From JAQVYV01 sp964507305 (GTDB lineage Bacteria > Bacillota > Clostridia > Saccharofermentanales > UBA5734), in the NCBI GenBank assembly GCA_964507305.1, contig CAZDPQ010000046.1, forward strand, positions 1 through 18,279: DNA of 18,279 bases, in the 5' to 3' direction. Shown one piece after another: positions 1 through 7,239 of the stretch. The notes below the pieces were generated by a model. The model was given only the letters and a program-made list of their open reading frames with translations, did no database searches and had not been told where the DNA came from. A program made the position numbers and the translations under genes. Within the stretch, counting starts at the first letter, position 1. The number at the start of each line of letters is the position of its first letter.

Positions 1-1
1 T

Positions 2-118
2 GGTTTGCAACGCGTATTTCCTGGATTTGTGGGGAATAAAGATTACAATTTACCTAAAAAAAGCGATGAATTTCCGGCTATTGACACAATTAATAAAGAT
101 TTATACAATATAGAGTAG
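2..118 (+). other. possible 3' end of an upstream reading frame (weak)
   Basis: A frame open from the left edge to TAG at 116-118 would encode 38 mostly hydrophilic residues ending NKDLYNIE. A second frame, from position 3 to TAG 111-113, is open too. The stretch is much more AT-rich than the rest of the window and contains the rny promoter. The open frames may therefore be chance. I recognise no family. It may be the tail of a gene whose body lies outside the window, or plain intergenic DNA. Confidence 0.2.
81..109 (+). promoter_or_regulatory. sigma-A-type promoter of rny
   Basis: TTGACA at 81-86 is a perfect -35 box. It is followed by an exact 17-base spacer and TACAAT at 104-109, one mismatch from TATAAT. 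Transcription would begin near 116, leaving a 5' leader of about 75 bases before rny. The surroundings are AT-rich, as expected for a promoter. The call rests on sequence match only. Confidence 0.75.
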
Positions 119-192
119 CTTATATATTTCCCTTCCGGGATGTATATACGTAACTTGAAAATAGAATAGTGGAGGTGATTGCCATAGATACG

Positions 193-1746
193 ATGAGTGT
201 CATTATTGGCCTGGTCATCGGGATCGTCATTGGTATAGCTGTAGTCACAGCTTTTTATCAACTTGGATTCAGTAAAAAGAAGAAGAGCATTGATGAAGCC
301 AGGGACAATGCGGAGACAGAAGCGCAGAAGCAGATGGCCCAAGCGCAGAAAACAGGCGAGAACAGGAAGAGGGAACTTCTCCTGCAAGCCAAGGAGGAGA
401 TCCATAAGAGCAGGCTTGAATTGGATCGTGACATCAAGGAGAGAAAACTCGAGCTGCAGAAGGACCGTAACCGTCTGGAGCAGAAAGAGGAAAATCTCGA
501 GCGCAAGCTGGAAATTCTTGACCAGAAGGAAAGCGCGCTTGACGACAGGGTAAGCGAGGTGCTTGCCATGGAGGAAAAGGCGCGCGATATCGAAAAACAG
601 AAGATCGTGGAACTGGAGAAGATTTCGGGGCTTACTGTCGAAGAAGCCAAGAATTTCGTCCTTGACGAAGCGCGGCAGGAATACAGCCATGACATGGCGT
701 TGATGCTCAAGCAGATGGAAGAGGATACGAAGGAGAAAGCCGACCAAAAAGCGAGAGAAATCATTGTGAATTCGATTCAGCGGTTCTCCGCTGATTATGT
801 TTCCGAGAACACCGTTTCGGTCGTCGCGCTGCCCAACGAAGAGATGAAGGGCAGGATCATCGGCCGTGAAGGCCGCAACATCCGTGCGATCGAGACGATC
901 ACGGGCGTTGACCTGATCATCGATGATACGCCCGAAGCAGTGATCCTTTCGAGTTTTGACCCGGTCCGGAGAGAGATCGCCAGGATCACGATCGAAAAGC
1001 TGATCATCGACGGGAGGATCCATCCCGCGCGGATCGAAGAGATGGCCGAAAAGGCAAGAAAAGAAGTCGAAGCGACCATCAAGCAGGAAGGTGAGAAAGC
1101 GGTCTTCGAGACCGGGATCATCGGACTGCATCCGGAGATCGTGCGTCTTCTCGGCAAACTGCGGTACCGTACGAGCTACGGGCAGAATGTCCTGCAGCAT
1201 TCCCTCGAGGTATGCTGGTTCGCCGGCATGATGGCCGCAGAGCTGGGGATTGACCCCACCATGGCCAAGCGGGCGGGCCTTCTGCACGACATCGGCAAAG
1301 CAGTCGATTTCGAGATGGAAGGATCCCATATCACCCTCGGAGGCGATGTGGCGAAAAAGTACAAGGAAGGCCCGGTCGTGATCAACGCGATCCTTTCCCA
1401 TCATGGGGACATCGAGCCGGACAATCTGATTTCCGTCCTCGTTTCGGCGGCCGACGCGATTTCTGCCGCCAGGCCGGGAGCCAGAAGGGAAAATCTGGAG
1501 ACTTACATCAAGAGGATCCAGAAGCTCGAGGAGATCGCCAATTCGTTCGAAGGGGTCGAAAAGTCCTACGCCATCCAGGCGGGCCGCGAGATCCGGATCA
1601 TGGTCAAGCCGGAATCCGTCCGGGATGACGATATGATCCTGAAGGCACGGGAGATCTGCAAGAAGATCGAAGACGAACTGGACTACCCGGGCCAGATCAA
1701 GGTCAACATCATCCGGGAGACGAGAGCGACGGATTTTGCCAAATGA
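193..1746 (+). CDS. rny: ribonuclease Y (membrane-anchored endoribonuclease)
   Basis: RNase Y is the membrane-bound endoribonuclease that starts mRNA decay in Firmicutes. From the ATG at 193 the product is 517 residues, the usual family length. Residues about 2-22 form one membrane segment (SVIIGLVIGIVIGIAVV). A long charged coiled coil (roughly 30-200) follows, then a KH RNA-binding domain with GRIIGREGRNIRAIE (about 210-275), then an HD domain. The HD domain has an early His in QHSLEVCW and the HD pair in LLHDIGK (about 360-366). The start is uncertain. An SD match GGAGGTGAT lies at 171-179, inside the longer frame that opens at GTG 169, so that GTG is unlikely. The ATG at 193 is rather far from it, and ATA at 184 sits at the ideal distance. 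It is followed by a terminator and then ymdB, its usual neighbour. Confidence 0.96.
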   Translation: MSVIIGLVIGIVIGIAVVTAFYQLGFSKKKKSIDEARDNAETEAQKQMAQAQKTGENRKRELLLQAKEEIHKSRLELDRDIKERKLELQKDRNRLEQKEENLERKLEILDQKESALDDRVSEVLAMEEKARDIEKQKIVELEKISGLTVEEAKNFVLDEARQEYSHDMALMLKQMEEDTKEKADQKAREIIVNSIQRFSADYVSENTVSVVALPNEEMKGRIIGREGRNIRAIETITGVDLIIDDTPEAVILSSFDPVRREIARITIEKLIIDGRIHPARIEEMAEKARKEVEATIKQEGEKAVFETGIIGLHPEIVRLLGKLRYRTSYGQNVLQHSLEVCWFAGMMAAELGIDPTMAKRAGLLHDIGKAVDFEMEGSHITLGGDVAKKYKEGPVVINAILSHHGDIEPDNLISVLVSAADAISAARPGARRENLETYIKRIQKLEEIANSFEGVEKSYAIQAGREIRIMVKPESVRDDDMILKAREICKKIEDELDYPGQIKVNIIRETRATDFAK

Positions 1747-1767
1747 TCCGCTGAATAGACTCGACAG

Positions 1768-1800
1768 AAGACCGCACAGCGCGATGCCGTGCGGTCTTTT
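1768..1800 (+). terminator. Rho-independent terminator after rny
   Basis: A perfect 10-bp inverted repeat, AAGACCGCAC at 1768-1777 and GTGCGGTCTT at 1789-1798, encloses an 11-base loop. A short T run (1797-1800) and a T-rich tail follow. It lies 22 bases after the rny stop, so rny is probably transcribed on its own and the downstream genes need their own promoter. Confidence 0.85.
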
Positions 1801-1845
1801 GCGTCTTCGGAACAGTCCGCAGACGTACCGGTAAGGGTGCATTTA

Positions 1846-1854
1846 TGTTATAAT
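1846..1854 (+). promoter_or_regulatory. extended -10 promoter of the ymdB-recO gene run
   Basis: TGTTATAAT at 1846-1854 combines a consensus TATAAT with the TGn extended -10 element. The -35 position 17 bases upstream (about 1826-1831) is poor, which is common for extended -10 promoters. It lies right after the rny terminator. Transcription would start near 1861, giving a leader of about 75 bases before the TTG start of ymdB. Confidence 0.65.
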
Positions 1855-1901
1855 AGGCACCAATGCAGGCCCTTCAGGCGCGCCGACAGCGCGCGGCGGG
1901 G

Positions 1902-1921
1902 CATCCCGGACGACCGGGATG
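1902..1921 (+). promoter_or_regulatory. leader hairpin abutting the ymdB ribosome binding site
   Basis: CATCCCGG (1902-1909) and CCGGGATG (1914-1921) form a perfect 8-bp stem with loop ACGA. The stem ends two bases before the SD sequence GGGAGG (1924-1929). It lies in the predicted 5' leader of ymdB and lacks a T tail, so it is not a terminator. It might influence translation initiation or transcript stability. The inverted repeat is seen directly; function is inference. Confidence 0.45.
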
Positions 1922-1934
1922 GCGGGAGGCGCGT

Positions 1935-2714
1935 TTGAAAGTATTGTTTATCGGGGATATCGTCGGTTCTTCCGGCAGAAAGGCTGTCCGCGAAGTACTG
2001 CCGAAGATCCGGAAGGAATACGGGATCGGTCTTTGCGCGGCCAATGCCGAGAATGCAGCGGCAGGCCTCGGGCTGACGCCGGCCGTGGCGCATGAATTGT
2101 TCGATGCGGGGCTCGACGTTCTGACCATGGGCAACCATACCTGGTCGAAGAGTGAGTTCATCCCATTCATCGAAAGCGAGCCGAGGATCGCGAGACCTGC
2201 GAACGGAGCGCTTGGCTGGCCGGGGAAGGGATATGCGGCCGTGACGGCAGGCACCGGCAAGGCCGTGCTGGTCAATCTGCTCGGCCGCGTAGGGATGGCG
2301 CCGTCGAATTGCCCGTTCGAATGTGCGGAGTCCCTGATCCCGGATCTGAAACGCCGGTTCGGCACCAGGATCCTCATCGTCGATTTTCACGCGGAAGCGA
2401 CATCGGAGAAGCAGGCCTTTGCCCGCTATTTTGACGGCCGCGTATCGCTTGTCATCGGGACGCACACCCATGTGCAGACCGCCGATGAACGCATTTTCGA
2501 AAAGGGGACCGGCTATATAACGGATGTCGGGATGACAGGACCTGTCAACAGCGTGATCGGGATGGAGATCAACAGCTCCATCCGGCGTTTTGTTGAAAAA
2601 CTTCCGGTTCCGTATAGAGTCGCAGATGGCCCGGCGGTTTTCTCTGCGGTTGTTGCGGAGATCGATGAATCGACCGGCAGGACCCTGTCCCTTGAACGGA
2701 TCCAGAGGACATGA
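1935..2714 (+). CDS. ymdB: YmdB-family metallophosphoesterase (TIGR00282)
   Basis: This is a dinuclear-metal phosphodiesterase of the Bacillus YmdB family, which cleaves cyclic nucleotides and influences biofilm and motility decisions. I chose the TTG at 1935 because GGGAGG (1924-1929) lies five bases upstream. It also yields a 259-residue protein with metal ligands at the same numbers as B. subtilis YmdB: D8 in FIGDIVGSSGR, E39-N40 in NAENAAAG and N67 in GNHTW. Later ligands are H152 (VDFHAEATSEK) and H177/H179 (GTHTHVQT). An upstream ATG at 1863 would add 24 Arg/Gly-rich residues and sits almost at the predicted transcription start. The rny-ymdB pairing is conserved in Firmicutes. The next gene begins 13 bases downstream. 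Confidence 0.94.
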   Translation: MKVLFIGDIVGSSGRKAVREVLPKIRKEYGIGLCAANAENAAAGLGLTPAVAHELFDAGLDVLTMGNHTWSKSEFIPFIESEPRIARPANGALGWPGKGYAAVTAGTGKAVLVNLLGRVGMAPSNCPFECAESLIPDLKRRFGTRILIVDFHAEATSEKQAFARYFDGRVSLVIGTHTHVQTADERIFEKGTGYITDVGMTGPVNSVIGMEINSSIRRFVEKLPVPYRVADGPAVFSAVVAEIDESTGRTLSLERIQRT

Positions 2715-2727
2715 GGTGAAAGGGACG

Positions 2728-4347
2728 ATGCGGTTGACGGCCTGGGGATCCACACGCATATCGGACCGCCATGCTCTCAGGATGCTGACGGCTTTCTTTT
2801 GCGCTGCGGTTTTTCTTCTCCCGTCCTGTTCGGGGCATGAGCCGACAGAGCCTGTGTCTTCCGGGAGCGGAGTTTCTTCGGGATCGGCGGTATCCGACTT
2901 GGAGCAATCGTCGGCATCCGGAACGCTCAGGCTCTGGATGCAGGCGCCGGAATCGCTCAATCCTCTCGCCACGACACGCTTTCAGTGGAGCCGGATGACC
3001 TGGCTGTTTTACGAGAGCCTCTACCGGATCGGTCCGGATCAGCGGGCAGTTCCGGTGCTTGCCGCGGAACACGAGGTCTCGGCCGACGGACTGACGCATA
3101 CGGTCCGGCTGAAGTCCGGCATCCCTTTCCACGACGGCACGATCCTGAGCAGTCTTGACGTAGCCGCGACGGCTGCATTCATCTTTTCATCCGGCAATGC
3201 GGATTACCGGGCAATGCTCCGGGGGATCGCCGCCGTCGGCACGCCCGACGCGAGGACTGTCGTTTTCACGCTCTCCGCCCCGGATCCGTTTTTCGAGTAC
3301 GCTCTCTGCTTTCCCATCCTGCAGGCTTCGACGCTCCGGGATGCGAAGGCCATTGTCTTTCCGGGCACCGGACCTTACCGGATCGACCGTTACGATGCCG
3401 CGGCGGGCCTTGAGGCATCCTTGTTCCGGGATCACCGGGACGCCGCCGGATACCGGATCACCCGGATCACCGCGATCCTGCTGAAGGACAGCCGCGAAGC
3501 CATGGAGGCCTTCAGCAGCGACCGGATCGACATCGTGCTGCTGAATGACTCGCTGTACGGCGAATATTATCTTCGCAACGATCTGGCGATGTCACGTTTC
3601 CCGGGCGGAACATTTCTTTTCTTTCAGCTCAACCAGGGGAAAGGCCGGCTGCTCGCGGATGAGGGCCGTTCAAGATACATGAAAGCCCTGTTCGGCGATT
3701 CTTCCTTGTACGAAGGGATCGCGGAGATCCTGTGCATCCCGTCCGCCTTTCCATTTCTCGGTACATCCGGCGTCATCCACGAGGGACGATGTGCGGATAC
3801 CGTCGATTTTACGTCGAATGCCGATACTTTTCCTGAGTCCGGGGCTCTTCTGAAGATCTGTTATTTAGAGGATGATCCGATCGAACAAAAAGTGATCGCA
3901 AACCTGGAGAGGATCCTGACGAAAAACGCCATCCGCTTCACGCTGATGCCCCTGGACCGGCCGGGGTACGAAAAAGCGGTCGGTGACAAGTCGTATGACA
4001 TCATCATCCGGCAGGCCGTGACCGGCGCAGGACCGGATCCCGCCTGGCTGTTCCTGCATGCGTCCCGTCCCGTATTTGCCGGCTCGGACACCCTTGACAC
4101 CGGAAACAGTGCTTTCAGCGAGGCAGCCGCGGAGATCGCCGCGCGATATGACGATCCGGGGACGTCCGTTGCTGAATATGACTTGTGCGCGCCAATGTAC
4201 CGGGCGCTCGGGTCCGGGCCTTTCTACGGGATCGGATTCAAGGTCAATGCCGCGCTGCTGAGCAAGAGGATCCAGGGAACGATCCGTTCCGATGCGTTTG
4301 ACGAGTACAACGATATAAAGGAGACTTGGGTATGGTCTGGACATTGA
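2728..4347 (+). CDS. solute-binding lipoprotein, family 5 (oligopeptide/dipeptide-type)
   Basis: This is an extracytoplasmic receptor of the SBP_bac_5 type, which delivers peptides, nickel or similar ligands to an ABC permease. From ATG 2728 (SD GAGGTG at 2713-2718) the product is 539 residues. The N-terminus has basic residues, a hydrophobic stretch and a lipobox LPSC with Cys34, then a Ser/Gly-rich linker. The mature part opens with TLRLWMQAPESLNPL and continues with WLFYESLYRIGPD and LKSGIPFHDGTILSSLDV, typical of the family. ATG 2782 is an alternative start without a clear SD; a longer frame upstream overlaps ymdB. No permease or ATPase gene is nearby, so the ligand is unknown. Its 3' end overlaps lspA, whose product would mature this lipoprotein. 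Confidence 0.88.
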   Translation: MRLTAWGSTRISDRHALRMLTAFFCAAVFLLPSCSGHEPTEPVSSGSGVSSGSAVSDLEQSSASGTLRLWMQAPESLNPLATTRFQWSRMTWLFYESLYRIGPDQRAVPVLAAEHEVSADGLTHTVRLKSGIPFHDGTILSSLDVAATAAFIFSSGNADYRAMLRGIAAVGTPDARTVVFTLSAPDPFFEYALCFPILQASTLRDAKAIVFPGTGPYRIDRYDAAAGLEASLFRDHRDAAGYRITRITAILLKDSREAMEAFSSDRIDIVLLNDSLYGEYYLRNDLAMSRFPGGTFLFFQLNQGKGRLLADEGRSRYMKALFGDSSLYEGIAEILCIPSAFPFLGTSGVIHEGRCADTVDFTSNADTFPESGALLKICYLEDDPIEQKVIANLERILTKNAIRFTLMPLDRPGYEKAVGDKSYDIIIRQAVTGAGPDPAWLFLHASRPVFAGSDTLDTGNSAFSEAAAEIAARYDDPGTSVAEYDLCAPMYRALGSGPFYGIGFKVNAALLSKRIQGTIRSDAFDEYNDIKETWVWSGH

Positions 4348-4817
4348 TCATCATCGTTCTGCTGGCGGCCGATCAGGCGACGAAGTATTTCTCGAGGGAG
4401 CTCATCGGCCCATCCGGTTCGATTCCGGTGATCGACGGCTTTTTCTATCTGGTATGCCGCAAGAACAGAGGAGCGGCATGGAGCTTTCTCGCGGACAGGG
4501 ACTGGGGCATTTACGCGCTCGCCGGCATTTCCCTGATCGCAAGCGCGACCATGATCTATCTAATCATCAAGTCGCGGAACAGCCGCTTCCGCGCGGTTCT
4601 CTCCGTGCTCTGCGCGGGCAGCATCGGCAATCTGATCGACAGGGTGGTTTTCCGCGGGGTCACGGATTTCATCGATCTCCATTTCGGAAGCTATGTGTTT
4701 CCGACCTTCAACGTCGCGGATTCCTGCGTGGTGTGCGGCACGATCGCGATGGCCCTGTTCATCCTTTTTGACAGCCATTTTCTGTCTGATTTTGCCGCAA
4801 AGGAGAAAGCGCTTTGA
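4332..4817 (+). CDS. lspA: lipoprotein signal peptidase (signal peptidase II)
   Basis: LspA is the aspartic membrane peptidase that removes the signal peptide from diacylglyceryl-modified prolipoproteins. The 161-residue product has about four membrane segments and the family motifs in order: ADQATKY, KNRGAAWSF, GSIGNLIDR (N100, D103), VTDFID (D112) and FNVADS (N127, D130). The Asp of DFID and of NVAD are the expected catalytic pair. I chose ATG 4332 because AAAGGAG at 4317-4323 is eight bases upstream. A TTG at 4326 is only two bases from that SD. The gene overlaps the preceding lipoprotein gene by 16 bases and shares TTGA with rluD, so the three are likely co-translated. Confidence 0.97.
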   Translation: MVWTLIIIVLLAADQATKYFSRELIGPSGSIPVIDGFFYLVCRKNRGAAWSFLADRDWGIYALAGISLIASATMIYLIIKSRNSRFRAVLSVLCAGSIGNLIDRVVFRGVTDFIDLHFGSYVFPTFNVADSCVVCGTIAMALFILFDSHFLSDFAAKEKAL

Positions 4818-5728
4818 ATTTTCTTGTGCCGGCCGATTCCGAGGGAATGCGCCTTGATCTTTATCTGGCCCGGCAGATGGAGAGCGTTTCGCGCGCCTAT
4901 ATCGCGCGGCTGATCCAGGAGGGTAAAGTCACATGCGGCGGGAAGCCGTGCAAGCCTTCGCTGAAGCTCCGCGAAGGCGACGCCGTCGATGTGGTCCTGC
5001 CGCCGCCGGCGGCAAGCCGGGCCGAACCTCAGGATATCGGGCTTGATATCGTATATGAGGACGAATGGATCGCCGTGGTCAACAAGCCGCAGGGCCTTGT
5101 CGTGCACCCGGCGCCGGGTCACAGGGACGGCACGCTGGTCAACGCGCTGCTTTACCGCTATCGGGACGGCCTGTCGGATCTCAACGGCGTGCTTCGCCCG
5201 GGGATCGTCCACAGGATCGACAAGGACACATCGGGCCTTCTGATGATCGTCAAAAACAACGAAGTCCACGGCAGGATCGCTTCCATGATCAGCCGCCACG
5301 AAGTCCGCAGGACTTACCTTGCCGTCGTGTGCGGAGCGGTCCGCGAAAACGGGGGGACGGTCGATCTGCCGCTCGGCAGGAACCCGCAGAACCGTCTCAA
5401 AGCAGCCGTCGTGAAGGACGGAAAACGGGCGGTCACGCATTTCAGGGTCCTGCAGCGCTTTCCCCGGTACACGTATCTGGAGCTGGTCCTCGAAACCGGC
5501 AGGACCCATCAGATCCGGGCCCATTTGTCGCACATCGGCCACCCGGTCCTTGGCGATCCGCTGTACGGGGGCATCCGGAAGGAGATCCCGCTCGAAGGGC
5601 AGGCGCTGCACGCCTTCCGGCTCGAATTCACCCATCCCGTGACGAATCGTGTTATAATGGTAGAAGCTCCGGTGCCGGATCATTTCAGGCATTTGCTCGA
5701 TACCCTGCAGCATGGCGCGGGATCGTAA
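4814..5728 (+). CDS. rluD: RluA/RluD-family 23S rRNA pseudouridine synthase
   Basis: This enzyme converts specific uridines of 23S rRNA to pseudouridine. The 304-residue protein has an N-terminal S4 RNA-binding domain (about 1-70, SRAYIARLIQEGKVTCGGKP). The catalytic domain has NKPQGLVVHPAPGH, then VHRIDKDTSGL with the catalytic Asp at about 136 (E. coli RluD uses D139), and later RTHQIRAHLSHIGHPVLGD. It starts at TTG 4814, eight bases after AAAGGAG (4799-4805), overlapping the lspA stop by four bases. The exact target uridine cannot be read from the sequence; Firmicutes paralogues near lspA are usually called YlyB/RluD. Confidence 0.95.
   Translation: MNFLVPADSEGMRLDLYLARQMESVSRAYIARLIQEGKVTCGGKPCKPSLKLREGDAVDVVLPPPAASRAEPQDIGLDIVYEDEWIAVVNKPQGLVVHPAPGHRDGTLVNALLYRYRDGLSDLNGVLRPGIVHRIDKDTSGLLMIVKNNEVHGRIASMISRHEVRRTYLAVVCGAVRENGGTVDLPLGRNPQNRLKAAVVKDGKRAVTHFRVLQRFPRYTYLELVLETGRTHQIRAHLSHIGHPVLGDPLYGGIRKEIPLEGQALHAFRLEFTHPVTNRVIMVEAPVPDHFRHLLDTLQHGAGS
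5650..5658 (+). promoter_or_regulatory. possible internal extended -10 promoter inside rluD
   Basis: TGTTATAAT occurs here, identical to the nine bases in front of ymdB, and stands out in GC-rich coding sequence. No good -35 box lies 17 bases upstream. It would start transcripts near 5665, about 90 bases before the first DUF881 gene. It may instead be a chance product of the codons for RVIMV. Confidence 0.35.
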
Positions 5729-5752
5729 AGCCCATCGGAAGAACGGGTCAAA

Positions 5753-6517
5753 TTGAGAAGGAAAAAGTCGGATAAAAAGAAAAACAAGCTCTTTTCGGCA
5801 GACAACCAGGCCTTTCTGTTTCTTCTGCTGTTCGTGTTCGGGGTCCTGATATCGCTTCAGATCCGGACGATCGAAGAGCAGAAGCAAAAGACCAACGCCG
5901 CCAAGGCAGACATCACCTATTACACCAACCTGTTGAAATCCGAGAAGGAATACACGGTCACAGCCACATCCGAGCTGGATGCTCTCCGGAACAGAAAAAA
6001 CGAGCTGCTCAAGCAGATGCTGATCGATTCTGGATACACCAAGCTGCTCGATTCGCTCCTTTTCATCGACAAGATCGCGGGATTTACGGAGATCCGGGGG
6101 CCGGGCGTGATCGTCACGCTCGATGACCAGATGGTCGATGATCCGGCATATCCGGCCATCACATCCGCGATCCATGACCTCGATATCCGGCAGGTCGTCG
6201 ACATCATGAGGAGCGCCGGGGCTATCGCCATTTCGGTCAACGGCGAGCGCGTCGTCACGACGAGCGAACTGACCTGCAACGGGCCCACGATCCAGATCAA
6301 CAAGCGGAAGTATCCGGTTCCGTATACGGTCAAATGCGTCGGCGACATCGCGCGCATCCGCGAAATGCTCGAAGGTGACGAGTATCTCAACGGGAGGATC
6401 ATTTCCAACATCTATTTCAGGATCGAGGTGTCGGATCTGGTCATCATCCCGCCTTTCGCCGATTATGACAAGATCAGCCAATATATCGATGCCCTTAAGG
6501 AGGGAGCCGTTTCATGA
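5753..6517 (+). CDS. DUF881 family protein, copy 1
   Basis: The 254-residue product has a basic N-terminus, one membrane segment (about residues 20-36, FLFLLLFVFGVLISLQI) and a short predicted coiled coil. The DUF881 domain follows, with the signature runs GPGVIVTLDDQ, IRQVVDIMRSAGAIAISVN and GERVVTTSE. Members (YlxW/YlxX-like in Bacillus) are membrane-anchored with an extracellular domain, and their function is not established. The start is TTG 5753; the SD is weak (GGAAG about 12 bases upstream), and no better in-frame start is near. The stop overlaps the next gene's ATG by four bases (ATGA), so the two copies are probably translated together. Confidence 0.88.
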   Translation: MRRKKSDKKKNKLFSADNQAFLFLLLFVFGVLISLQIRTIEEQKQKTNAAKADITYYTNLLKSEKEYTVTATSELDALRNRKNELLKQMLIDSGYTKLLDSLLFIDKIAGFTEIRGPGVIVTLDDQMVDDPAYPAITSAIHDLDIRQVVDIMRSAGAIAISVNGERVVTTSELTCNGPTIQINKRKYPVPYTVKCVGDIARIREMLEGDEYLNGRIISNIYFRIEVSDLVIIPPFADYDKISQYIDALKEGAVS

Positions 6518-7218
6518 GTACGGGGAAAAGCGCGCTGCGCTCGGTATCATTTCTCATCGTCTGCATTCTGCTCGGGATCCTGATCGCCCTTCAGCTTAAA
6601 AGCATCAACAGCGCGCAGGATCTCCAGCTGCTGTCAAGCAAAAGGCTTGAGGAGATCCAGGACGAATTGATCACGCAGACCCGGATCAACCGCGATCTCA
6701 CGGACCGGTACACCGAGCTGAAAGATTATGTCGAGGCGGTCGAAAATCAGACATACGCCGCGGACGACGCTTTCCAGCGGATCATGGAAGAGAAGAAAAA
6801 CGCGGAGATCTTCGCGGGCCTTACAGAGGTGAGCGGATCGGGTGTCATCATCACGCTGACGGCCGGCACGGATTCGTTCATCCGTGACGCCGACCTGCGC
6901 TCCGTCGTCAACGAACTGCGCGCGGCGGGAGCCCAGGCTATATCCGTCAATGAAGAACGCATGGTCGCGACGTCCGAGATCCGGGAGGCGGGGCAGTATA
7001 TCGTCATCAACGGCAAGCAGTTCAGCGCAAACGCGCAGTTTGAGATCAAGGCGATCGCCCGGGCCGAAGATCTCGAGCGGGCCATCATGATGGTCAGCGG
7101 CGTAGGGGAGAAACTGGAGCTGTACAATGTGGATTTTAAAATCAGCAAATCCGACAAGGTCACGATCCCGCGTTTGCGCGAGGACAGTCCGGCTTACCGG
7201 TTCGATCTGCTGAAATGA
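6514..7218 (+). CDS. DUF881 family protein, copy 2
   Basis: A 234-residue paralogue of the preceding gene with the same plan: one N-terminal membrane segment (about residues 11-27, SFLIVCILLGILIALQL), a coiled-coil stretch to about residue 80, then DUF881. Shared signatures are GSGVIITLTAG, LRSVVNELRAAGAQAISVN and ERMVATSEI. The start is ATG 6514 with a strong SD (AGGAGGGAG at 6498-6506). The stop overlap with copy 1 suggests coupled, possibly stoichiometric synthesis. phoH begins 21 bases later. The family's role is unknown; a cell-envelope or division-related role is sometimes proposed from neighbourhood only. Confidence 0.88.
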   Translation: MSTGKSALRSVSFLIVCILLGILIALQLKSINSAQDLQLLSSKRLEEIQDELITQTRINRDLTDRYTELKDYVEAVENQTYAADDAFQRIMEEKKNAEIFAGLTEVSGSGVIITLTAGTDSFIRDADLRSVVNELRAAGAQAISVNEERMVATSEIREAGQYIVINGKQFSANAQFEIKAIARAEDLERAIMMVSGVGEKLELYNVDFKISKSDKVTIPRLREDSPAYRFDLLK

Positions 7219-7239
7219 GAGAGGCAACGAGGTGCTGAT

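Noticed and set aside
43..1842. 599-codon open frame antisense to rny
   Set aside because: It mirrors the whole of rny, which has full domain evidence. Its translation shows no recognisable motif, and third-position GC bias readily keeps antisense frames open.
1863..1934. N-terminal extension of YmdB to ATG 1863
   Set aside because: It adds a low-complexity Arg/Gly segment that overlaps the hairpin leader and lies at the predicted transcription start. The TTG at 1935 has a good SD and puts catalytic residues at the family numbering.
4691..6481. 596-codon antisense frame over lspA end, rluD and DUF881 copy 1
   Set aside because: It is Asp/Arg-rich low-information protein typical of a shadow frame, crossing three well-supported genes on the other strand.
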